From the NCBI GenBank assembly GCA_051294375.1, contig CM119263.1:19470304-19534303 (forward strand): a stretch of DNA of 64,000 nucleotides, in the 5' to 3' direction. The DNA is from Paraspadella gotoi. Taxonomy: Eukaryota > Chaetognatha. Of this stretch, positions 37,331 through 47,130 are shown one piece after another. The translations under genes were made by a program, and so were the position numbers. Position 1 is the stretch's first letter. The number at the start of each line of letters is the position of its first letter. The notes under the pieces are model-generated. The model searched no databases. It saw nothing but the letters and a program-made list of their open reading frames with translations, and was not told the DNA's origin.

Positions 37331-38476
37331 TTTTAACTTGATCATTTTTTCAACTTGCATAATTTTTTCAACTTGCATTCCGTCAAACTTTATATCTAGC
37401 TTCTTCACTCACTTTCCTACCGGCTCAACAAATTTCATCTCAATCTATCATGGGTTAAAATAAATAAAAAGATTCAAGTAAATGTGACTCATATTTTTTT
37501 CATTTAAACTCATTTCCACTGGTACGTTTCCACTGAAACTTTATATCAAGCTTCGTCATACGTTTTCCTACCCACACACAAAATTTCAACTCAATCTATC
37601 CATCCAATTATGATTAATTGGAGTATTTATTGGTTAAAATAAGTAAAAAGATTTTAGTAAATTCGACTTATGTTTTTTCAATTAAACTAATTTCCACTCA
37701 CACGATTCCATCGAAATTTTATATCCAGCTTTATCACACACTTTCCTACCCACACACAAAATTTAATTCCAATCCAACCAGCCAATCACGAGTTATTGGA
37801 GCTTTTTGCTAAGTTGGGACGGATGGACGGATTGATTGACTAATTAATTAATTATTGATTAATTTATTTTATATTGATTAATTAACTGATTAATTATTTG
37901 ATTTATTAATACATCCTGCAGATACATTTAATATAAAAGGAAAAAGAAGCATAATCAATTAGTAAAACAGGTTTTTTGTTTTTTTCCATTTAAACTCATT
38001 TCCACTCAAACTATTCCATCGAAACTTGATTTCCTGTTCAATCACACACTTTCTACCACACATACAAAATTCCAGGTCAATCAGCCCATCCACTCATGAG
38101 CAATTGGTGTTCAAATAGTGAATATATTTTTTTTTGTTTTTCCATTTAAACTCATTTCCACTCGGACGATTCCATCGAAACTTAATATCCAGCTCAATCA
38201 CACACTTACCTATCCACACACAAAAATTTCATTTAAATCCATCCATCCAATCACGAGTAATTGGTGTTTTTGCTAAGGTGGGACGGACGGACGGACGGAC
38301 GGACAGACAGCACGACGGACGGACATCATTTTTTTGCATAATTTATCTAATTCGATGTTCTGACATGATATAAGTGTGTGCCCGACAATATTGAGGGGGC
38401 GGACCGACGGACCGAAAAAGTGAGTTATAAAAAGTGAGTTATAGAGTCGGGATCTGCTGATAAGCAGATCCGACTA
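37330..38476 (+). mobile_element. Helentron/DINE-like element with expanded internal units
   Basis: Four or five copies of the ~150-bp internal unit (CATTTCCACT, CCATCGAAAC, CACACACTTTCCTACC, CACACAAAAT, GAGTAATTGG) precede a (GGAC)n tract at 38282-38310 and the standard end GATCTGCTGATAAGCAGATC CGACTAA. The 5' boundary is not clear. Confidence 0.6.
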
Positions 38477-39269
38477 AAAAAATTCAAATTAAAAAAAAAA
38501 ATAAATAAAAGAAAAAACGTCGACAACATACTTGTCGCGTCTCTGTTCTCCTGACTTGTGTTCCCCTTGTCCTTGACCCTTAGGAATGAGAAGTGGTCAA
38601 ACCTCCCCAAATTCGGATAGTGGCAGGAATCGGGGCTTTTCCAGTGGGCGCGGTCGCAAAAACTGTCTTCCATGGATGTTTGCAGGTCTTCACTGACGAG
38701 GGTTCATATTTTTGGGCCTTTGGGTTGGGAGGAGCCTCGTGCTACCTCCGGCGCCATAGGTGCTGCTGATCCTCGGACAAGTAACGGGGTATGAAATACT
38801 AGGCATCACACACCCGCGCAAGTGTGATGGCTATGGCAGAGGTGTGCTAACATGCCCGGGCAGAGGTGTATTAATGTCCCAGCGTGTTCGTGTGGGCTCA
38901 CCAATTGAGGCGACAAACTTGTATCAATTTTCAAACGAATTATATCGACAAGTTTTCCGTATTTTTTATCAAGATATGATGATTCAAAAATCATGAGCAA
39001 AGACAGAGAATAAAAGTCAAAACAATGGTAAAACAATTCAGTCTAACTAAAACTAAGAAAACGATTGTATTGTTTAGTGGCTCAAATAGGTTGACCCACT
39101 TAACGGTCAAGTAGTTGATTCCTTATTCACACTATTTGGTCGTTGTCGTCGTTGTTGTTATCAGATGAGCTTCTCCAATATTATATTAATGAAAAAAAAA
39201 GTCCCACTTTACGTTTTAAATGCTCATAACTTGGGTATTACTGCATCAAATAAATTTAGTATAATTTTA
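38477..39269. other. intergenic; SINE head fragment and an unexplained GC-richer block
   Basis: 38520-38700 is GC-rich with a minus-strand frame (from 38673) lacking a domain. 38712-38760 is a tRNA-like SINE head in reverse (CTCCCAACCCAAAGG, TGGCGCCGGAGG on the minus strand). 38800-38900 carries GTGTGATGGCTATGG-type sequence of unknown nature. No gene called. Confidence 0.4.
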
Positions 39270-39780
39270 CTTTCGCGACCGGGGTTAGGGGGGGTTTTTG
39301 GGTTAAAGGTGGTTTAGGAATAGGGTTACGGGTAGTTAGGGTTTAGGGTAATTCGGTAATATTTTTTAAAAAAATATTAAAAAAAAAAATTAAGTAGTTT
39401 TCAAAAACCGCTAAAAACCCGGTCGACAAAAATAAAATTTTACTATAAATTTATATTTGGTAGAAAGATAAGAATCAAAAGACTTATATTTATCATATCA
39501 TACATATCATAGTGCAGCCACGTGACAACATAAAAATTCGCTCATGTGATTACAAAATCAGTGTGGCATAAATCATATAATTCTTCGTAATTTTAAAAAT
39601 TAATGACCACTGATCAACCATAAATTACTTGAGCATAATTTTACTTTCGCCGACTGGGGTTAGGGGGGGGTTTAGGGTTAAAAGTGGTTTAAGGTAAGGA
39701 GTGATTAAGGTTAGGGGGTTTAGTGATAAGTTTATTAGGTAATACATTTTTTTAAATTTAAAAAAAAAATATCTATTTTT
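39270..39780 (+). repeat. degenerate telomere-like GGGTTA repeats, two units
   Basis: 39285-39345 and 39650-39725 are runs of GGGTTA/GGTTTAG/GGGTTAAAGG variants, each introduced by ATAATTTTACTTTCGC. A reverse copy (CCCTTAACCCTAACCAC) is at 42330-42420. They are too irregular for a functional telomere, so they are an interspersed repeat. Confidence 0.6.
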
Positions 39781-40000
39781 TAGTATATCGTACATCCAAC
39801 AATATTTTGAATACAACTGTCTTACTCAAGGTGCGTGTAGAAAATGTGGACTAAGTTAGAAGAAAGCTTATTTTATTCTTGGAAAACAAAGCAACAAAAT
39901 TCAACTTTGAATTTTGAAAGATTGCATCGTCCTCGCCAATAATTTAAAATAATTTTTATTTTCATGTACAATGTGTATAATTCATAAAAAATAAAAATAT

Positions 40001-41183
40001 TCAAGAAACAAAATCAATTGGAAGCTTGTTCAGGCGAGCGATAGCCTTCATCGCCGCCTTTTCAGCTAAAAACCGGTGCTGAAATCGAACGTGATAGGTC
40101 TTGAAAATCTCTGTGCAAAGTCTGCTCCCATTAGGTTGGTAGTAGTGGTAGAGGACAGACTTATTGGCGGGATTTCGGCAAAAATCGTTGTCCACGAAAC
40201 CAAAGACGGCGACTCTGGAGCAAAGCTGACGAGCAATAAGAAAGGCGTACCAACCAGTGGTCACATGGCTATATAACCTCAATTCGGGAATTAGATGGAA
40301 AAACAGCCTCGCCATGCGGTAATAGTCTGTCACGCGATAAAACTCGGCGTTTTTTATCATATTGCGTCTGAGATATTTGAGGGCAAAGTTAGTGCGCTGA
40401 GCGTCCTTGCGCCACTTGAAAATGGCGAAAACGGCCTCGGGTTTGAAGGGTTCGCCGAAGTAGCGGTAAGGCGCGAAGAACATGCTGCGAAGGCCTCGGA
40501 AACGCGTAACGCGATAAGTCGTCCGTCGGCCGACATCCGCTTCGTAAGAACTAAGAATTTACAGAATAGAATGTTTAACATTGTGAATTTTGACTTATAA
40601 AAACCTTAATTGCACTAAAACTACGAAAATTACCTGACAGGGGAATCATTAGTCCTGATGACGCAACTGTGACTATCTATTAAAGGACCATGGCCGGAGG
40701 CCAAGAGAGTTCCAGAAGGAAACACGAGAGCGCAATTTGTGCATTTCTTTTTTGCGAAGCGAGAACCAGTAATTATAGTTCGTAACTTTAGTGGCGTCTC
40801 ATCCCAGGCTGACAGCTCTTTCACGATGCGATTTGACTGGAGCTTCGGAGTAAATTTCAGGGTCACTTTATGAACTTTAAATTTAAGGAATTTTTTGTCT
40901 TGTTTTATGGACTTCTTGGTGAAAATGGTAGAATAATTGGAAGTGAATTGAGTTTTTTTTAAGGACACTAACGATTTCGGTAAAAATTTTGTCTCATTGA
41001 TCCAAACTACGAGGATGCGGGCAAATACTTTAGCCTATTACTAGATAATACGCAGATAGACCAATTCACAAAAACTAGATGGAGATACCATAAGGATTTA
41101 CCCCATCCTAAGTTTAAGAAAGTCAAAGCTAATAGGAGATAAGGGAACAATATAAAAATTGGATTCTTCCTCCAGGTAAACAT
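40001..41183 (-). CDS. GT29 sialyltransferase, ST6GalNAc-like, gene A
   Basis: Golgi type II enzyme expected to transfer sialic acid from CMP-Neu5Ac to glycans. Exons: 41183-41102, 40967-40634, 40550-40001; 321 aa with matching phases. Exon 1 has the signal anchor (PIFILFPYLLLALTFLNLGW). Sialylmotif [27 protein letters not shown], completed in exon 3 by SYEADVGRRTT. Motif S: TTGWYAFLIARQLCSRVAVF then GFVDNDFC. Motif III: LYHYYQP. Motif VS: HRFLAEK, with the catalytic-type His and Glu. The DVG.RTT and YHY features place it with ST6GalNAc III-VI. The intron cuts motif L in phase 2, as in the four neighbours. ATG 41183 directly follows an acceptor-like CATTTTCAG, so a 5' untranslated exon may exist. 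Minus-strand AATAAA lies ~45 bp past the stop. Confidence 0.85.
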
Positions 41184-41232
41184 CTGAAAATGCATGATAT
41201 AAAAAATAATCTTATTTAAAAAAAAAAAATCA

Positions 41233-42102
41233 CTAAGATAAAAAGGTGACAGACACGTTACTTATTCGAGCCATCTGCATAAAAAAACGTTTCTCCAAAT
41301 AAAACTTATGTTTATATCTTCTCCTAATTTTTTTTTTCCAGGCGTATTCCTCGCAGATGTTACACTTTTGAGGTTCGTAGTAGTGATAAGGAACGTTCCT
41401 CTTCGAGACTCGACAATAGTTTTCGTCTACGAAGCCGTAAATCCTAATGCTGGAACACTGTTGTCCGGCGAAGAGAAAAGCAAGCCAACCCACTGAGACC
41501 ATCAACTTTCGCTGTCTCTCGCCGGTAATGGACGAGAAGAGGGCAACCATTCGCCCTTCTCCGACGGCGAAGTAAAAAGAATTTTTTCTCAGCAGATTTT
41601 TGCGAAACAAGTAAGCCAGACGGAATTTTCGATTATGGGACGTCGTATTGAAGAAGAGGAATACTGATTCGGGTTTGAACTTGTGACCAAAATATTGATA
41701 AGGAGAGGAGATCATGGAAAGTAGCCCCTTGTAACGCGTCAAACGAAATGTGGTGCGTTGTCCAACGTCCCTGACGAACCCTCTTGATACGGATAAAAAA
41801 TGAAATTTTGAATGACTTAACCCACTCTTTACAAAGGTAGTACATAGTAATACTGGACAATTCAAGATATTAACCTCACGGGCGAATCGTTGGTTCGAAT
41901 GACACAATCGTGTTGGTCGATTTCCACACCGTAGCTCGAATTGAGCAAAGTTCCGGAAGGAAAGACGAGAGCGCAAGAACCGCACTTTCGGCGGGCAAAG
42001 ATTCTCTCCGAGTTGAAGGATCTAAACATGTAAGGTTGGTGTTTTTCCAGAGGGACCAAATCCGAGAATTCAGAAGGTGATTTCCTGCCACTAGATAAAT
42101 AG
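41233..42102 (-). CDS. GT29 sialyltransferase, ST6GalNAc-like, gene B (N-terminal exon not found)
   Basis: Exons: 42102 (or 42090)-41875 and 41782-41233. Motif [32 protein letters not shown], joined in phase 2 to [16 protein letters not shown]. Motif [21 protein letters not shown] then FVDENYC. Motif III PYHYYEP, motif VS HKFYLEK. The catalytic exon is exactly as long as in gene A (550 bp). The first exon with the signal anchor was not found: the acceptor (TTTTCTTCTAG) needs phase 2, unlike phase 1 in genes A, C and D, and no hydrophobic start exon with a fitting donor is seen up to 42900. The gene may be N-terminally truncated, or its first exon may be overlooked. Confidence 0.8.
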
Positions 42103-42945
42103 CTAGAAGAAAAGTCAGAGTAAGAATTTTTTAGTTGAACTAGTCAGACGGGTCCAATTCCACAACAAAAAGAACCGAGGAAAGCGTAATTGGGGAAAAA
42201 AATCGGCTAAATTGTACATTCGCCGACCAGGATTTTTCGCTTTTTACAATCAAAATATAAAAATCTTATTACATAAATATAAAAAAGATACTGATAAGGG
42301 TAAAAAAATTTTGATTACAAATTTTATTTTTAAACCTCCCCTAATCCTTAAGAACCCTTAATCCATAACCACCCTTAACCCTAACCACTTTTAACCCCTC
42401 ACTACCCTTAACCCAATTGGTAAACATTTAAAAAATATAATACAAAAATAATAAAATAAATTTAAAACAATTATTCAAACAATTTTTTTATTAAAAAAAA
42501 ATACTAATTTTAAATAATTTGTTATTTTATATTACTTTCAAATCATACAAAATATATAAAAATATTTTTTTAACGAACAAAACAAAACAAATTTATATTT
42601 ATTATTATTTTGCTAAAGGGAAAATAAAATTTAATAGATAAACAAACCACCGACCGGTAGTAATTAAGGTTGGTTGCGGACGTCGAAAAAAAAAATCACC
42701 TCCCAGGGTTTGTTCAGGTAGTTTATAGTAATTTTCATGTGGGTAGTTTTATTTGGGAGTTGACCAAAAATATTAAACGCTAAACAAGATGAGGAAAATT
42801 GACAAAAAGAATTGAGTCATGCATTCTACTTAAATCTATATTATAAAACTGTGTCACTAATGCGATTTGAGAAATATAGTAAATAGTAAAAAAATTCAAA
42901 TTAAAAAGAATTTTGGATTTTGCATGATACATAATTAAAAAGTTA
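42103..42945. other. region between sialyltransferases B and C
   Basis: AT-rich. 42330-42420 is the reverse copy of the telomere-like repeat (CCCTTAACCCTAACCAC). A missing first exon of gene B would have to lie here. Confidence 0.5.
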
Positions 42946-43771
42946 TTAGTAGACAAATTTAATTGGCAAATCACTTGCTTTCGCCAAAGCAGTAAACACA
43001 ACTTTTTCCAGCAAAAATTTGTGCTTTGCTCTTCTTTTTAGAGCATTGCTCCAAGAATACTCGTCGCAAATCGTTTTTCTGCCTGGTTCGTAGTAATGAT
43101 ATAGAGCAATTCCCCTTTTAACGCGGCAATAGTTGGTGGGCACGAATCCGTACACTGCGATTTCAGAACAGTACTGCTTGGCGAAAAGAAAGGAATTCCA
43201 ACCCATTGTGACCATAAAGTCTCGTCTGTTCTCGCCCGTGAGACGTCGGAAGAGTCGGGTCATTCTCCATTTTTCGCTGGCGTACAAAAATTCCGCGCCC
43301 TTTATCATCTTTTGGTTTAAGAGCGAACGAACGAAGCGAATTCTTCTCGCGCTCTTAGCAGGATTTGAAAAGAGTATAACAATTTCGGGTTTGACTTCTT
43401 CGCCAAAAAACTCATATGGCGCCCAAACCATGGCGCGTAATCCTATAAAACGCGTGAGACGAAAAGTTGTGCGAAGTCCGACATCTTGAGCGTATCGCCT
43501 GCAGCGTTAATGTTGACATTCACAGGGGAAACTACGTTACTTAATAAATATCAGCATTCAAAACTATTTAAATATGACCTGACGGGAGAGTCGTTAGTTC
43601 GGATGACGCACTCATGGGCGTCGATCGCATCGCCAAGACTCGAATTCAATAGAGTTCCAGAAGGAAACACAAGGGCGCAAGAGCGACACTTATCATGTTT
43701 AAAGGCCGCTCCGGTTCGTAGCGACCGGAAAACGAAAGGCCTAACTACCCGAACGCGTTTCGGCTGAAGCA
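42946..43771 (-). CDS. GT29 sialyltransferase, ST6GalNAc-like, gene C (N-terminal exon not found)
   Basis: Exons: 43771-43579 and 43498-42946, phase 2 between them. Motif [32 protein letters not shown], then [17 protein letters not shown]. Motif S: TMGWNSFLFAKQYCSEIAVY then GFVPTNYC. Motif III LYHYYEP, motif VS HKFLLEK. The upstream acceptor (TTCTCATTCTTAG) is in phase 1 and the following TGCTTCAGCC mirrors gene D, so a signal-anchor exon is expected. None is apparent within about 400 bp upstream; the only ATG exon candidate (near 43935) reaches a stop without a TM helix. The catalytic part is intact. Confidence 0.8.
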
Positions 43772-46026
43772 CTAAGAATGAGAAACTATTTTTAAAAGGA
43801 GCGTTTTGCCCGAAGCTTTCCGAATTTAACTGGAGTAACCTGGTCTCGATTTATTTTGAAAATTGGAATGGATTACTAAAAAACTGTTGGCCCGACGCGA
43901 TGAGGTGGGAAGAGGTACAATCTCAGCCTCATTAAAATTGAAAATCCCGTGGATTCTCGTTGTTCGATTAAATTCTGAGGAGGACAGGTTTGTTTAGATT
44001 AATCCTAGCTCGAAGAGGCGTATTGATTCTCGAGTTGAATATTCAAACAAATCCGGGTTGACTAGATGGACCGAAACGTTCGTGAAAATTTTAATCTGTA
44101 ACTCGATATTATAGTTTTACTGAAACTTAGTAAAAGTTTCGTGGCATATTACTAATATCTATCACATAATCCCGATGTGTTTGACTGCGGTAACTGGTCA
44201 CGCAACTACCGGATCCTTCGGGTGTGAACAACCTTTTCCCTCCTAACATCATATTATTGTCTCTTTAATCTCTCTTAACTCACTACACACCATGGTAAAA
44301 AAAAATTGTCGCGGTTTGTAAAAATTATCTAATTTTATTGTGAAACATATTTTTTAAAGTAAATAAGTGTTATTATATAATATAACCTTCCTATGACTGA
44401 ATAAAAAGATTCATTTTCAACAGCATAAAATTATTTGAAGCATAAAGATGCTCCCAAGAGATGATGTCTCTAGATTTTTAAATTTTAGATCGAGTAAACA
44501 ATATTATTTTTCATATTTTATAATTGACATAATATTTTTTTATCAAATTTAGGGTGAGAAATAGTCCTTTGCAGTCAGCCTCTCTAATACCTCTTTCTCT
44601 CAACTTAATTTCACTAACTCTTTACTTACCTAACCCTCATCACTTATTCTTCTATTTCAATTTCAACTTCTTAAACTCATTAATTTATTTTCCAATGTTA
44701 CTATTAGTTTAAATCTTCAGTTTGTTATTTTATTTCTTTATCATTGTTATACATTACAAAAAATATAAAGATTTTCTCTTACCCTGTCTCTCTCTCTCTC
44801 TCTCTCTCATTTCAAATTTCACCCAACTTACTTCTTCCCCTGATCTTACCTTCACCTGTCCTCATATCTGACCACTGTCCTTTGCTCAATTCTTTGTTGG
44901 AAACTCCCTCTTTTTTCTGTCTCTCTCTCTCTCTCTAACCTAATGTTAAAGAGTAATTTATTATTGATTGTCATAACTGATGAAGACTCTAGAACTCAAG
45001 AGTCGAAACATGTCTTATTAATAATACAATTCGTTGATAAAAACAAATTGTTTTTTCTCCCAAACTAAAAAAATAGTAAAAAAGAACAGGAAATACAAGT
45101 ATAAATTAAAAAAAATCTAAAATAAAAAAAAGAAAGAATTTTTTTTTGCATAGTACTCTTATATTTTTTGTCGTTCATAAATGAGACAATGTTTAATTTT
45201 TATTTTTTGATTCTCTCGCTGCCGCGACAATTTTATTTTCCTTCGTGGTACATGCATCGTCCATTAGACTGACTAAAAGAAGGACTTTATCAAACATAAT
45301 ATTTTTTTTATAATATTTCTTTAAATTTAAACACGAAAAATACTCTGAAAGTTACATTTTTAGTTGCGCCACAGTAACTCTATAAGTAACTTTTCGGTCG
45401 GTCTGTCCCACTTATGTTAAAAATGCTTATAACTGGCCTTGCTCATTTGTTAAGATAAGAAAAACCTCAAAACTAAGTGATTGTTAGCGCTACCTTCAGG
45501 AAATCCTAAAACTATAAAGACGAAATTCCGATGCAGTGCATGTCATAAATACACGGCCTAAAAAAGTTATTGTGATGTAGTCACATCATGTCATATCACG
45601 AGAAGTGATAAGGCAGTCACAGCGGCGCAACACATTTGAATTACCGTTCTTGTTTTCTTACTATCTAAAAAAATTGATATATTACAATATAAGTTACAAT
45701 GATCTCTCACAGAAAATTCACGTCTAGTTTTTTTTATTTGCTCTAAATATATAGGATTCGCAGACACCAGTCATTTTACCCAATTTACCCATTCCTCGGT
45801 ATTTTTTTGTTTGAATATGGAGAAAGCATGGTATGAAGATGCATAAAAAAAAGAAAGTGCGTTGTGCGCTCATACTTGAAACTTTCCATTCCATGAAATC
45901 TATATTAAAAATAAATATTTTTAGCAAAAACTTTATGATTAACAAATGATTATTCATTCATAATAAAGAAAACACAAACATAAGAACAGTAAAAGAACAA
46001 AAGACTACTCTCATAAATGGGTTTTT
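43772..46026. other. AT-rich spacer between sialyltransferases C and D (first part)
   Basis: It contains (TC)n stretches at 44790-44812 and 44918-44936, the hammerhead-motif element at 44960-45060, and otherwise AT-rich sequence. A missing first exon of gene C could lie near 43800-44200. Confidence 0.45.
44960..45060 (+). mobile_element. hammerhead-ribozyme-like element, best-folding copy
   Basis: CTGATGA (44977-44983), stem II GACTCT/AGAGTC (44985-44990 with 44999-45004), GAAAC (45005-45009), ATGTC (45010-45014). Stem I can pair ATAA just before CTGATGA with TTAT just after GTC. Compared with the 17602 copy the stem II pair G-C has become A-T on both sides. Flanks share TTGATTGTCA and a downstream GTTGATAAAAACAAATTG-type sequence with that copy. 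Confidence 0.7.
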
Positions 46027-46480
46027 ATGGAGAGGACGCGGAAATATGATAGGGAGAGAAAAAAAAAAGAGGAAAAAAAAAAGAGAAAAAGAAGAGGAGA
46101 AAAAAGAAAGAGAAAAAAGAAAAAAGAGAAAGAAAGAAAAAAAAAGAGAAAAAGAAAGAGAAAGAAAAAAGAGAAAAAAGAAGAAGAAAGAGAAAAGGAG
46201 GAGGGAGAGAGAGAGAAAAAAGAAGAGAAAAAAGAGAGGAAAGAAAGAGAGAGAAAAAAATAGGGAAAGAAAAAAAGATACTCCCTGTTTCTGGGAAGAA
46301 AAGAGAAAAAAGAGAGAGAAAAAAAAATAGGGAAAGAAAAAAAAGAGGGAAAAAGAAAAAAGAGGGAAAGAGAAAAAAGAGGGAAAGAGAAAAAAGAGGG
46401 AAAGAGAAAAAAGAGGGAAAGAGAAAAAAGAGGGAAAGAGAAAAAAGAGGGAAAGAGAAAAAAAGAGGGAGAAAAAGATG
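46027..46480 (+). repeat. polypurine minisatellite, small block
   Basis: Almost pure A/G on the plus strand, ending in at least six ~17-bp units of GAGGGAAAGAGAAAAAA. It is directly followed by AATCTTAAAAGCATAAGGAT, the same junction found beside other (GA)n blocks at 30380 and 37310. The reading frames over it are not genes. Confidence 0.9.
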
Positions 46481-47130
46481 GAAAAAATCTTAAAAGCATA
46501 AGGATCGTCACAATTGCATAAGAAAAATCTGGATTGACGACAAATTTTGATACTAAAAAAAATAAAATTTGAGAAAAGGAAAATTAATTTATAAACAGAA
46601 AAAAAAGAAAAGAATAAATATAAAGAAAGAATAGAAAGCGGAAAGAAAGAAAATCGAAAGGAAAGAAAGAAAAATAAAAATAAAGAGAGAGTGACGAGAA
46701 GAAAGAACGAAATAAAAACCCGATGTTGCGATAGCAAAATGATAACATGCACGAATGCCAAAGTCAAATCGTTTTCGACGAATCAGCAGCGGCAGCAGCA
46801 AAGGCAGCCAGAAAAAAAAAAATCAAAAGGCAGCAGGCAGAAAAGAGAGAAAAAAGCCCCTGCAGAGCAAGCTGGAGACTCGAGAGAAAGACATAAAAAT
46901 AAAAGTAGAGCAAATTTGTTTGTTTTGATAAAAGTAAACAAAACGTATTTAATAAACGTCCTCACCCAATTTCAAGGACCTCGATGATGAGAAGCTGTAT
47001 ATAATATTCAGCTTTATACACCCAAATTTAATCATAAAAAAGGCGATCTATAATTTGGAACGCCGACGACAACAACGACGACGACGCCACTTATGCGCAA
47101 AAGCGTTACGAGATCGTCGCAAACGCAAAG
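46481..47130. other. spacer between two polypurine blocks
   Basis: Left part belongs to the (GA)n repeat family (GATCGTCACAATTGCATAAG). 46770-46870 has CAGCAGCGGCAGCAGCAAAG and similar. 47050-47130 has GACGACAACAACGACGACGA. No supported gene. Confidence 0.4.

Noticed and set aside
38425-38673. Minus-strand frame from ATG in a GC-richer block
   Set aside because: No domain, no neighbouring exon in frame, and it is embedded in repeats next to a SINE head. Left as unexplained.
39285-39345. True telomere
   Set aside because: Units are irregular and internal, and the same blocks appear in the opposite orientation nearby.
45958-46767. 269-codon frame and antisense Lys/Glu/Arg frames
   Set aside because: Same reason: low-complexity purine block.
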